Below are positions 45,161 to 53,053 of a DNA stretch of 53,552 bases, one piece after another. The position numbers and the translations under genes were made by a program. Source of the stretch: an uncultured Parabacteroides sp. (lineage in GTDB: Bacteria > Bacteroidota > Bacteroidia > Bacteroidales > Tannerellaceae); NCBI GenBank assembly GCA_900541965.1, contig UQLN01000033.1, positions 1 through 53,552 of the forward strand. The letters run 5' to 3'. Below the pieces are notes generated by a model, which ran no database searches, was not told the DNA's origin, and saw nothing but the letters and a program-made list of their open reading frames with translations. Position 1 is the stretch's first letter; each line of letters begins with the position of its first letter.

Positions 45161-46206
45161 TATCTAAAGAAATAAGTGAGAAGATCTTGTTTGTAGGAAC
45201 AGATCCTTCCGGGAAAGGTGGAATTGCAACTCTATTGAATTCATATTCAATTATTTTTTCTCCTTTTAATATGATTGTTAGTCATAAGTTTGCCAATATT
45301 TTAGTGCAGATTGGTTTAGCAGTCTTTGCATACTTGAAATTCCTTTATTTTCTCATATGGAAAGATATATCGATAGTACATATACATACAGCCTCGTACA
45401 GGGCATTTTATAGAGAATCCTTTTTTGTATTAATATCGAAGCTATTTAGAAAGAAGATAATACTTCATATTCATGGTGGAGAGTTTGAGGTTTTTTATAG
45501 AAGACACCCGGATTATATATTATATATATGCTCAAAAGTGGATTGTCTAGTTGCTGTTTCTTCTTATTTTTCATATTTATTTCATCGCTATAATTTAAAT
45601 AGGAATATAAAAATATTATATAATATAGTAGATTGTCCTTATTTGAATAAAAAGAAAATTTCAGGTAATAAAGTACGTATTCTTTATTTGGGTGCTATAG
45701 ATGAAAATAAAGGAATATTTGAGGTTTTAGAATGTATTGCAAAAAACAAAGAAAAGTTTGAGCATATAATATCTCTGGATATAGCCGGGATAGGAAATGA
45801 TAAATATCTTAAATTTTTAATAGAGCAAAATGAATTACAGGATTTTGTTACCTATCATGGATGGCTATGTAAAGAAGATAAGCATAAATTATTGTCAGAG
45901 TCTGATATTTATATTCAGCCCTCATATTTTGAATCTTTGGGTATTGCTATTATTGAAGCTATGAGTTATGGAATACCTGTAATTGCAACAAGAACAGGGG
46001 GTATTCCTGATTTGATAGAGGATGGTTTTAATGGTTTTTTGATATCAGTAGGGGATATGGATTCTTTGATGGAATATCTTATATATTTTATTAAAAATCC
46101 GGATAAACGTAGATGGATGGGAGATAATGGTAAAGAAAAATCTAAGTTGTTTTTTACAGAGGCAATAGAATTAGAAATATTGAAATTGTATAAATCTTTA
46201 ATATGA
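45157..46206 (+). CDS. Glycosyltransferase family 4
   Basis: 349 aa GT-B: FVGTDPSGKGGIATLLNSYS, HIHGGEFEVFYRRHP, ILYLGAIDENKGIFEVLECI, and QPSYFESLGIAIIEAMSYGI with the paired Glu residues. Starts as ATGA overlap with the polymerase gene and ends as ATGA overlap with the next. Sugar specificity unknown. Confidence 0.92.
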   Translation: MISKEISEKILFVGTDPSGKGGIATLLNSYSIIFSPFNMIVSHKFANILVQIGLAVFAYLKFLYFLIWKDISIVHIHTASYRAFYRESFFVLISKLFRKKIILHIHGGEFEVFYRRHPDYILYICSKVDCLVAVSSYFSYLFHRYNLNRNIKILYNIVDCPYLNKKKISGNKVRILYLGAIDENKGIFEVLECIAKNKEKFEHIISLDIAGIGNDKYLKFLIEQNELQDFVTYHGWLCKEDKHKLLSESDIYIQPSYFESLGIAIIEAMSYGIPVIATRTGGIPDLIEDGFNGFLISVGDMDSLMEYLIYFIKNPDKRRWMGDNGKEKSKLFFTEAIELEILKLYKSLI

Positions 46207-47477
46207 ATTGGAGAGTTTTTGCTATGAGTCTTCTGCGAAGGGGAAATTTAAATCGCTTATTTAAAGAGAATATGTCTTTGCAGTATGCAGGTAATGTTCA
46301 CACCATAGAACAAGAGATGGAACAAAATGCCAAGGCTATTTTTCAATATCATGTGAAAAATAATCCCGGATACAGACAGTTTCTCGATAGTAAAGGATTT
46401 GATTATTCAGATATATCATTACTGAATTGGAAGGATATTCCTATAATAACTAAGGATGATTTGCGGAAATATAATCCTGTGATTTTTAATCAAGTATATA
46501 ATTATACTAAATCAGGAGGTTCTACCAATAGTCCATTGCGGTATCCGGCCAGTAAAGAGAGTGCGCTTAGGATATGGCCAAATCATTGGACTATGCATGC
46601 TATGTGTGGGATTGTCCCATATGAAAAAATGCTTATGCTGATGGGGCATCATGCCATATCCGATTCAAACCTTAAGAGATTGTACCAATGGCTTTCTCAG
46701 TTTTATACCATTTGTTCATTTGATTTAACACAAGAGAATGCCGATAAAATGTATCATTTAATTATCAATCAAAAGATCAAGTTTCTGTATGGATATGCTT
46801 CTTCAATTTATATCTTTCTGCGTTATCTAAGAGATCACAATTTGCATCTTTCTCTTAAAGGAATTTTTTCTACAAGTGAGAATGTTGTGCCGGTCAGTTA
46901 TGATTTAGCTCGAAAGTATTGTAATTGTGATCTTTTCAATCAATATGGAGCTCATGATGGGGATATTTTTGCATTTGAATGTTCAGCTCATGATGGATTA
47001 CATATTTTACATAATAGTTGTACTACAGAAATTGTAGATAACGAGATTTACTTGACAGCTACTCGTAATTATGCTTATCCGTTTATTCGCTATCGAGTGG
47101 GTGATAGGGTATTAGGAAAAGAACTTATTAAAGAAAAATGTTCGTGTGGCAGAACTTTGTTTCGTCTGAAAGGGATTTCTGGGAGAGTAAATGATGTTGT
47201 TAGAGATGTAGATGGTAAAGAAATACCAGTTATCATGTTCACTTTTCCTCTTGACGAAGATCTTTCGATTGATAAATATCAGGTTATAGAAACATCTGAT
47301 TGTATAATTATTAATATTATAAGTGATAAACATGATGTTGTATTCTATGAAAAAAGACATAGACCTTATATTCAAAATTATTTGAAACGTCCTATACGAT
47401 TTACTTTAAATAAGCCCCTTATTCAATTACCTAACAAAAAAGTGCCTCTTTATATTCTTCATAATATTTTAACGTAG
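46203..47477 (+). CDS. PaaK/CapK-like adenylate-forming enzyme
   Basis: 424 aa. It resembles phenylacetate-CoA ligase-like CapK proteins of capsule clusters: YTKSGGSTNSPLRYPASKES (phosphate loop-like), FSTSENVVPVSYDLARKY, NQYGAHDGDIFAFEC, and YPFIRYRVGDRVL. These are thought to activate a carboxylate or acyl group for attachment to the polysaccharide; the two acyltransferases that follow might receive it (inference). Confidence 0.8.
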   Translation: MNWRVFAMSLLRRGNLNRLFKENMSLQYAGNVHTIEQEMEQNAKAIFQYHVKNNPGYRQFLDSKGFDYSDISLLNWKDIPIITKDDLRKYNPVIFNQVYNYTKSGGSTNSPLRYPASKESALRIWPNHWTMHAMCGIVPYEKMLMLMGHHAISDSNLKRLYQWLSQFYTICSFDLTQENADKMYHLIINQKIKFLYGYASSIYIFLRYLRDHNLHLSLKGIFSTSENVVPVSYDLARKYCNCDLFNQYGAHDGDIFAFECSAHDGLHILHNSCTTEIVDNEIYLTATRNYAYPFIRYRVGDRVLGKELIKEKCSCGRTLFRLKGISGRVNDVVRDVDGKEIPVIMFTFPLDEDLSIDKYQVIETSDCIIINIISDKHDVVFYEKRHRPYIQNYLKRPIRFTLNKPLIQLPNKKVPLYILHNILT

Positions 47478-47479
47478 AT

Positions 47480-48023
47480 ATGAGATTTTTAATTCTGCTA
47501 CTTTACTATGCTGTTGGTTATTACCTACCTTCTCCAACAGTACCATTTATTGGACCCATTAGTAAATGGATAAGGACACAACTTTGTCGGAAGCTCTTTA
47601 ATTATGCAGGTAAGAATATAAATGTTGGCAGTCATGTTTATTTTGGCACCGGATCCAAAATCAGTATAGGAGATTATAGTGGACTCGGTGCGAGAGCTCG
47701 TATTCAGCACACATTTATCCATAGGTAAATATGTTATGATAGCAGAAGACCTTTTGGTTCTAGGTGGAGGACATGGATATAATTCAGTAGAGATCCCAAT
47801 GATTTTTCAGGAAAACAGACCGGAGTCTCAACTGAAAATTAAAGATGATGTATGGATTGGTGCAAAAGTAATTATTTGTCCGAACGTTGGGGTTGTTGGG
47901 TATGGAGCAATAATTGCAGCAGGTTCTGTTGTTACAAAGCCTGTTCCTGATTATGCTATTATTGGGGGAAATCCAGCTCGTATTATTCGTTATAGAAATG
48001 ATAAAAATAGTAAAATAGTATGA
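47480..48023 (+). pseudogene. WcaF-like hexapeptide acyltransferase, frameshifted
   Basis: Two frames together make one O-acetyltransferase of about 180 aa. The first part (47480 to about 47715: VPFIGPISKWIRTQLCRKLF, then INVGSHVYFGTG and SIGDYSGLGARARIQ) stops at 47728. The second frame resumes with HLSIGKYVMIAEDLLVLGG and continues to 48023 (DDVWIGAKVIICPNVGVVG, VPDYAIIGGNPARIIR). One extra base near 47713-47722 (CAGCACACAT) explains it. Error, decay or phase variation are all possible. The stop overlaps the next start by 4 bp. Confidence 0.83.
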
Positions 48024-48442
48024 TTGTTTGGATTCGAGAAAAAATTAGGTGGATAGTTATCTCTCTTAAATATTTAATGTATAATCAACTTTATGGAATG
48101 CATATAGGTAAAGATGCAAGAATATCTTTTGGAGCGAAATTGGATTTAACAAATCCCCGAGGTATTCATATTGGGGAAGAAACCTATTTAGCTTCCGGAT
48201 CAATTATCTTTTCTCATGATTATAGCAGGGCACTTCATTGCGATACAGTAATAGGCAAACGGTGTTTTATCGGTGCCAATGCCATTATTATGTGTGGCAT
48301 CCATATTGGAGATTCGGTTATAGTGGGTAGTGGTGCAGTTGTAACCAAAGATGTCCCTTCAAATTGTATAGTAGCAGGAAATCCTGCCCGGATTATAAAA
48401 GAAAACATACAAACTAAGAAATTCGGTCAATTAGTACAGTAA
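48020..48442 (+). CDS. Hexapeptide-repeat acyltransferase
   Basis: 140 aa left-handed beta-helix protein: GIHIGEETYLASGSIIFSHD, IGKRCFIGANAIIMCGIHIG, VIVGSGAVVTKDVPSNCIVA and NPARIIKENI. Catalytic His is likely in SHDYSRALH. It would acetylate a sugar of the repeat unit. Its N-terminus is slightly hydrophobic (IVISLKYLMYNQLYG) as in WcaF-type enzymes. Confidence 0.88.
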   Translation: MIVWIREKIRWIVISLKYLMYNQLYGMHIGKDARISFGAKLDLTNPRGIHIGEETYLASGSIIFSHDYSRALHCDTVIGKRCFIGANAIIMCGIHIGDSVIVGSGAVVTKDVPSNCIVAGNPARIIKENIQTKKFGQLVQ

Positions 48443-48465
48443 CAAACTACTAAATACATTTTTTC

Positions 48466-49170
48466 ATGCCAAACAATTTAGTTACCCTGAACGGAGTAAA
48501 TATTCATCCATTTACTTCGGCTCAAAAGCTATTGGATTATGTGGACCAGACCAAAGGTCTTCTTGTGGCCATTAATGCAGAAAAAATACTTCATGCGACA
48601 GACCAGATGCGTGGCATCATTAACCGGAATATCGGGTATTGCGATGGAGCGGGGCCTATGCTTGCCTTGCGGCGTTATGGGTATCGGGACGTTATCAAAA
48701 TACCCGGTTGTGAGTTGTGGTTGAAGATTATAGGGGCTACCTATGAACAGAAAACATTCTACTTGGTAGGAGGGAAGCAGGAAGTGATAGAAGAGACTGT
48801 CAGGAAGTTGAATGAAGAGTATCCGGGTATTCGCATTGTCAGTTACAGGAACGGATACATCAAGACCGATGAAGAGCGGAAGTTTTTGATTGCAGATGTA
48901 GCGGAGAAGAAACCCGATGTCGTATTCGTGGCAATGGGTTCACCAAAACAAGAATTGTTGATGGAAGAGATGTTCAAAAAGCATCCGGCTATCTATCAAG
49001 GCTTGGGAGGCAGCTTCGATGTCTATACCGGTAGGGTGAAACGTGCTCCCAGATGGTGGGTGGAACATAATCTTGAGTTTGCATATAGATTGATAAAACA
49101 ACCGTCCCGTATCAAACGGCAGATACATTTAATACGTTTCCTGCTGCTTGTCGGACTTGGAAAAATATAA
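48466..49170 (+). CDS. wecG: WecG/TagA/CpsF-type glycosyltransferase (UDP-ManNAcA transferase candidate)
   Basis: 234 aa GT26: LVAINAEKILHATDQMRGII, YCDGAGPMLALRRYG, FYLVGGKQEVIEETVRKL, VFVAMGSPKQELLMEEMF and GLGGSFDVYTGRVKRAPRWW. In enterobacteria WecG adds ManNAcA to lipid-linked GlcNAc; the presence of WecA, WecB and WecC in the same locus supports that activity here. Codon use and base composition return to the host level. Confidence 0.9.
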   Translation: MPNNLVTLNGVNIHPFTSAQKLLDYVDQTKGLLVAINAEKILHATDQMRGIINRNIGYCDGAGPMLALRRYGYRDVIKIPGCELWLKIIGATYEQKTFYLVGGKQEVIEETVRKLNEEYPGIRIVSYRNGYIKTDEERKFLIADVAEKKPDVVFVAMGSPKQELLMEEMFKKHPAIYQGLGGSFDVYTGRVKRAPRWWVEHNLEFAYRLIKQPSRIKRQIHLIRFLLLVGLGKI

Positions 49171-49178
49171 TATAAAGA

Positions 49179-50360
49179 ATGAAAACAATCCTCCTCGTCT
49201 TCGGCACCCGTCCGGAGGCAATAAAAATGGCACCTTTGGTAAAGGCATTCCAGAAAGAACCCGAAGAGTTTAGAACCATCGTATGCGTAACCGGTCAGCA
49301 CCGGGAGATGCTCGACCAGGTACTTCACCTCTTTGAAATCCATCCCGACTATGATTTGAATATTATGAAACAGGGACAGGATTTGTATGACGTGACCGCC
49401 CGTGTCCTTACCGGTATGCGCGATGTCTTGAAAGAAGTACAGCCGGATGTCGTGCTGGTTCATGGGGACACCACCACTTCGATGGCTTCGGCATTGGCGG
49501 CATTCTATCAGCAGATACCCGTGGGGCATGTGGAGGCAGGGCTTCGTACACACAATATGTATAGCCCGTGGCCTGAAGAGATGAATCGTTTGATAACAGG
49601 GAGGATAGCCGCTTACCATTTCTCGCCGACGGCTATGAGCCGCCAAAACCTCTTGGATGAAGGGGTGAAAGAAGAAACCATCCATGTTACCGGAAACAGT
49701 GTGATAGATGCTTTATACCTGGTGGTAGACAAAATAAAAAACAGCCCCTCTCTGAAAGAGGAACTGGATGCTGTCCTTACCCGTTCCGGCTATCCTGTTT
49801 CCCGCCTTCTAACTGTCAACTGTCACTTGTCAACTGTCACCTGCACCAAGCGAAGCCTGGTGCTCATCACCGGTCACCGTCGTGAAAACTTCGGGGAAGG
49901 TTTTATCCACATGTGCCGGGCGATAAAGACACTTGCCATGAAATATCCGGAAGCGGACTTTGTGTACCCGATGCACCTGAATCCCAATGTCCGTAAACCG
50001 ATTCGTGAGGTCTTCGGAGAAACCTCTTTACCGAATCTGTTCTTTATCGAACCGCTGGAATACCTTCCGTTTGTTTACTTGATGGAGAAATCCACGCTTG
50101 TACTGACCGATAGCGGTGGCATTCAGGAAGAAGCTCCGGGATTGGGAAAACCTGTATTGGTGATGCGCGATACCACCGAACGTCCGGAAGCCCTGGATGC
50201 GGGAACCGTCAAGCTGGTAGGAAGTGATTATTATAAGATAGTGGAAGAGACTTCCCGTCTACTGGATGATGCCGCCTATTACGATAGCATGAGCAAAGCT
50301 GTCAATCCTTATGGCGACGGATTGGCTTGCAGCAGGATAGTGGAGGCGTTGAAAAAATAA
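49179..50360 (+). CDS. wecB: UDP-GlcNAc 2-epimerase (non-hydrolysing) with repeat-derived insert
   Basis: 393 aa. Motifs of WecB: VFGTRPEAIKMAPLVKAF, VTGQHREMLDQVL, VLVHGDTTTSMA, GHVEAGLRTHN, ITGHRRENFGEGF and LTDSGGIQEEAPGLGKPVLV. It makes UDP-ManNAc for WecC. Between LKEELDAVLTRSGYP and LITGHRREN lies an insert translated from CTGTCAA heptamer repeats (LTVNCHLSTVTC, bases 49811-49840), followed by a hairpin-coding stretch. Homologues are usually about 15 residues shorter here. The insert is in a surface region before a conserved motif, so function may be kept. Confidence 0.93.
   Translation: MKTILLVFGTRPEAIKMAPLVKAFQKEPEEFRTIVCVTGQHREMLDQVLHLFEIHPDYDLNIMKQGQDLYDVTARVLTGMRDVLKEVQPDVVLVHGDTTTSMASALAAFYQQIPVGHVEAGLRTHNMYSPWPEEMNRLITGRIAAYHFSPTAMSRQNLLDEGVKEETIHVTGNSVIDALYLVVDKIKNSPSLKEELDAVLTRSGYPVSRLLTVNCHLSTVTCTKRSLVLITGHRRENFGEGFIHMCRAIKTLAMKYPEADFVYPMHLNPNVRKPIREVFGETSLPNLFFIEPLEYLPFVYLMEKSTLVLTDSGGIQEEAPGLGKPVLVMRDTTERPEALDAGTVKLVGSDYYKIVEETSRLLDDAAYYDSMSKAVNPYGDGLACSRIVEALKK
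49811..49863. repeat. CTGTCAA heptamer array inside wecB
   Basis: Four 7-bp units (CTGTCAA, CTGTCAC, TTGTCAA, CTGTCAC) span 49813-49840 with AA before them. A small hairpin CACCAAGCGAAGCCTGGTG follows at 49844-49862. The same units occur in the intergenic arrays at 51611-51713, 52169-52216 and 52298-52331. Confidence 0.85.
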
Positions 50361-50640
50361 GAAAGGTCCCTTTTGATTTGAATAGGTTTTGGGAAACTTG
50401 GTTATGTTGATAATAAATAGTTCCTTTGTGGAAAGGATTTATATATGATATAAGCAAAACAAATAATACAATCAAAAACTGATTATCTATGAAAAAGAAC
50501 TTGCAGAGAATAGTATGCCTTTAGCAGAGTCAAAAAGGCTGCTTTTTGAGCGGATTCGTCAAGATTTCCATAAATGATGGATTGATGACCTTGAAATAAT
50601 CTATATATTTGCATATAGTAATCAGTAGAATCCCATTGTT
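50361..50640 (+). other. Spacer with a gene remnant and the mntA-hepT promoter
   Basis: A short open stretch at about 50490-50577 (frame giving SMPLAESKRLLFERIRQDFHK, then stop) looks like the 3' end of a lost gene; I cannot name it. The promoter for the next pair is TTG 50582-50584 with TATATTTG 50604-50611, spacing 19. Confidence 0.5.
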
Positions 50641-50934
50641 ATGAAAACAACGCAAGAAATAATACAACTATTAAAGGACTTCAAAATGCGTCATGCAAAT
50701 CAGTATGGTATTTTGAGGATGGGGATATTTGGTTCTGTAGCAAGAGGGGAACAAATGGAAAATAGTGATGTGGATATCTATTATGAAGGTGAGCTACCCG
50801 GTTTGTTTGCGTTGTCACACCTGAAAAATGAATTGGAAGATTTGTTAGGATGTAAAGTGGATATTGTCCGCTTAAGAGACCGGATGAATCATTTACTTCG
50901 GAAACGAATTGAACAAGAGGGTGTATATGTTTGA
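50641..50934 (+). CDS. mntA: MntA-type minimal nucleotidyltransferase antitoxin
   Basis: 97 aa. The GSX10DXD motif is complete: Gly31-Ser32 (FGSVARGE), Asp43 and Asp45 (NSDVD), with a third Asp near 74 (CKVDIV). MntA proteins adenylylate their partner HepT on a tyrosine and so neutralise it (family knowledge). The stop lies inside the next gene: 8-bp overlap, so translation is coupled. Confidence 0.88.
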   Translation: MKTTQEIIQLLKDFKMRHANQYGILRMGIFGSVARGEQMENSDVDIYYEGELPGLFALSHLKNELEDLLGCKVDIVRLRDRMNHLLRKRIEQEGVYV

Positions 50935-51298
50935 TAAAGTCTTGGCTATTGATACGCTTACGTTAATAAAGGAAACTTTATTAACCGTTATGAAAAGAAC
51001 TTCTCATATTCGTACTGTGGATGATTTTTATATAAATGAAGTAGGAATGATTCTTCTTGACAGTGTTTGTATGAAATTAGTAGCAGTAGGAGAAAGTGTT
51101 AAGAATCTGGATAAAATAACAAATAAAGATTTATTGAAAAATTATCCGGAGATTAACTGGAAAGATATAATGGGAATGAGAGATATCATTGTACATCATT
51201 ATTTTGATATTGATGCAAATATTGTAATTGCTACTCTCCGGAACGAAATTCCACAACTTTATAAAACGATAGAACTTATACTGGCAGAGTTGAATTGA
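50927..51298 (+). CDS. hepT: HepT-like toxin (HEPN, DUF86)
   Basis: 123 aa from ATG 50927; a TTG 18 bp upstream is possible but less likely. The HEPN RNase motif RX4HXY is visible as R85-DIIV-H90-H-Y92, where Arg and His form the active site and Tyr is the expected AMPylation target of MntA. It forms a toxin-antitoxin pair with the preceding gene. Placed just after the polysaccharide locus, it might stabilise that locus (inference). Confidence 0.88.
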   Translation: MFDKVLAIDTLTLIKETLLTVMKRTSHIRTVDDFYINEVGMILLDSVCMKLVAVGESVKNLDKITNKDLLKNYPEINWKDIMGMRDIIVHHYFDIDANIVIATLRNEIPQLYKTIELILAELN

Positions 51299-51460
51299 AA
51301 ATCCAGTTTTGTAAATAAATAGTGTATTTATATGTATAAACTTTAGGTATAGGCCGTACTGATTTGCCAACCTATACCTGTGCTTGGAGTCGTTATTCTA
51401 TAAACCATTTCAATACACATCCCATTCCTCCAAGCAACATCAAGCTATATCCCGAAATGC

Positions 51461-51562
51461 CTAACCAGTCCGCTTGCGGGCGGTTGCCGTTTCCGGCTTG
51501 CGCGGGAAGATAACCCGGGCAAGGACAGTAAGTAGATGGAGAATTGTTTCAAGGACTTTCAT
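51461..51562 (-). CDS. Possible small protein, 33 aa
   Basis: The frame starts MKVLETILHLLTVLARVIFP and continues with a basic tail to a TAG at 51461. It has a hydrophobic helix. In another frame the DNA continues with GNGNRPQADWLGISGYSLML and a second hydrophobic stretch to a TAA at 51393, so a frameshifted 56-residue protein is an alternative. Small proteins commonly accompany the amidase/HU genes at this kind of locus. Low certainty. Confidence 0.35.
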   Translation of the reverse strand: MKVLETILHLLTVLARVIFPRKPETATARKRTG

Positions 51563-51610
51563 ATTAGAAGATTAAATAAAGATGAATAAATTCGGGAAAT
51601 AATATAATAG

Positions 51611-51713
51611 TTGACAATTGACAGTTGACAATTGACAGTTGGGCTTCGCGTTCGGTGTACAAATCGGCTGAAGGCCGAACTAACTGTCAACTGTCACTTG
51701 TCAACTGTCAACT
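51611..51713. repeat. Two opposed TTGACAG/CTGTCAA heptamer arrays
   Basis: TTGACAATTGACAGTTGACA and further units run from 51611 to 51641. The inverted form (CTGTCAA, CTGTCAC, TTGTCAA, CTGTCAA) runs from 51682 to 51713. Between them is a 40-bp spacer with hairpin potential (CGGCTGAAGGCCG). The right array contains the stop codon of the glucosaminidase gene. Confidence 0.85.
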
Positions 51714-52148
51714 GATATCCATCTGTTTACAGATGGATATCAACATCTTCCTGTACGCTTCCCTGTTGTCGCCATTCACTTCGCTGATGTACTTGCTGTA
51801 GGCGATTTCTTTGGCGAAGGCGGCAGGTTGGAAACTCAGGTCGGCGGCACGCGGATAGGCGTTGCGTATCAGTCGGGCGTAATCCATGAAGGAATCGGCC
51901 GGGTCAGGATAGGAGCGGAATGATAGGGAGTCTTCGGATAGTTGGGCTTTAGCGCCGTGCCACCAGACATTCGGCTTACCGTAGGCCGTGATACCGAAAT
52001 AATTGTGATACTGTACGGCAAGGACACTCTGTCCCCAGCCCGTTTCGATAGCCGCTTGTGCGACAATCACCACCGGATTAATCCGGAAAGCCGCCCCCGC
52101 CTTTACGGCAAGTGGCGTACATAAAGCAATAAATTCTTTTTTAAGCAT
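51708..52148 (-). CDS. GH73-type glucosaminidase
   Basis: 146 aa from ATG 52148 (MLKKEFIALCTPLAVKAGAA). The upstream ATG at 52199 would translate repeat DNA and is rejected. Motifs: INPVVIVAQAAIETGWGQS (catalytic Glu), HNYFGITAYG, FRSYPDPADSFMDYARLI. It cleaves peptidoglycan between GlcNAc and MurNAc. No signal peptide is visible, which is typical of the lysozyme-like genes that sit beside HU genes at Bacteroidales capsule loci. Its last codons form a perfect 12-bp hairpin (51714-51741) and the stop lies in a heptamer array. Confidence 0.87.
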   Translation of the reverse strand: MLKKEFIALCTPLAVKAGAAFRINPVVIVAQAAIETGWGQSVLAVQYHNYFGITAYGKPNVWWHGAKAQLSEDSLSFRSYPDPADSFMDYARLIRNAYPRAADLSFQPAAFAKEIAYSKYISEVNGDNREAYRKMLISICKQMDIS

Positions 52149-52168
52149 AAGAGTCCTTTTTTTTAGTG

Positions 52169-52216
52169 GACAGTTGACGAACCAGTTGACAGTTGACAAG
52201 TGACAGTTGACAGTTG
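52169..52216. repeat. TTGACAG heptamer array
   Basis: Units GACAGTTGAC, CAGTTGACAGTTGACAAG and TGACAGTTGACAGTTG run just upstream of the glucosaminidase start, then GCTTCGCG follows as at 51642. It can pair with the inverted array at 52298-52331. Confidence 0.85.
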
Positions 52217-52297
52217 CTTCGCGTCAGCATTTACATCAGAAAGGGGCTTCTTGTCCGGGCGAGCGTTTTTATATCTCCCGTTACTGTTTTTCCCTTT

Positions 52298-52331
52298 AAC
52301 TGTCAACTGTCACTTGTCAACTGTCAACTGT
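52298..52331. repeat. CTGTCAA heptamer array next to the HU stop
   Basis: AACTGTCAACTGTCACTTGT and two more units end at 52331, directly next to the HU gene's stop codon (52332-52334). Same units as in wecB. Confidence 0.85.
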
Positions 52332-52790
52332 TCAGAGTTCCTCCGGTTTGTCCCCATCACTCCCCCCTGAGTTGTCGGAGTCGGCAACGGCGTCCTTTTT
52401 GGGGACGTAGCGTTCGAAGGTGGCGTTGTTGACCTGGTTGATGAGCATGGTGCCCGGGTAAAAGACGATGTGGGCGCGGTTGAAAAGGGAGGTGTTGAAG
52501 TCGTCGATATTTTTTGCACCTTTGCTGCCGGCAACCATGCGGAAACTGCCGAACTCGCCCAGGTGAACCGATTCGCCATCGGAAAGGGCTTCGTTCATCA
52601 CCTTCAGCAAGCCATCGAGCACGAGGATGATTTCACCGCGGCTCGCGGTACAGTAGTTCTCGATACGGGTACAGATTTTGTTGAGCGTCAGTTTCTTGGT
52701 GATACTGGTTTGTGCGTGGTAGAGGGTGGCGCCTTCGGCAGCCCCTTTGCTCATGTCCGGTCTTTTGACCAGCGTGTACACTAATGGCAT
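52332..52790 (-). CDS. HU-HIG type DNA-binding protein
   Basis: 152 aa. It is a histone-like HU/IHF-fold protein of the Bacteroidetes type: MPLVYTLVKRPDMSKGA, then ITKKLTLNKICTRIENYC, VHLGEFGSFRMVAGSKGA, and a C-terminal acidic Gly/Ser-rich tail (VADSDNSGGSDGDKPEEL). It likely bends or coats DNA. HU-like and amidase genes are regularly found next to Bacteroidales polysaccharide loci (family knowledge). Confidence 0.9.
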   Translation of the reverse strand: MPLVYTLVKRPDMSKGAAEGATLYHAQTSITKKLTLNKICTRIENYCTASRGEIILVLDGLLKVMNEALSDGESVHLGEFGSFRMVAGSKGAKNIDDFNTSLFNRAHIVFYPGTMLINQVNNATFERYVPKKDAVADSDNSGGSDGDKPEEL

Positions 52791-52936
52791 AATTTTTTGA
52801 ATTTAAAGTTTAATAAATTGATAATTAATACACAACGAAGATACGGCAGGTTAAAATCCCGGAGTCGGTTAGAGACTATTCCAGTCGATTATGAACCAGT
52901 AATAGTTAAGAAAATAAACAGCTTAAACCCCCTTTC

Positions 52937-53002
52937 GAAACATAGGTGTTTTGCATTCAAAACATATATGTTTTAAAATCAAAACACCTATGTTTTGACA
53001 AC
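52937..53002. repeat. Array of three 22-bp palindromic units (CATATATG word)
   Basis: Units at 52937-52958, 52959-52980 and 52981-53002. The middle unit has the perfect palindrome AAAACATATATGTTTT. The outer two (AAACATAGGTGTTTT and AAAACACCTATGTTTT) are inverted copies of each other, so the whole array is an inverted repeat about its centre. It stands between the divergent HU gene and the last gene. Confidence 0.85.
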
Positions 53003-53053
53003 AGGGAAAAGAAGAAAGAACGCCATATAACCACAACAAAAAACAGAATTATC

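Noticed and set aside
52149..52199. Upstream start for the glucosaminidase
   Set aside because: The extra residues are translated heptamer repeat and are unlike the family N-terminus.
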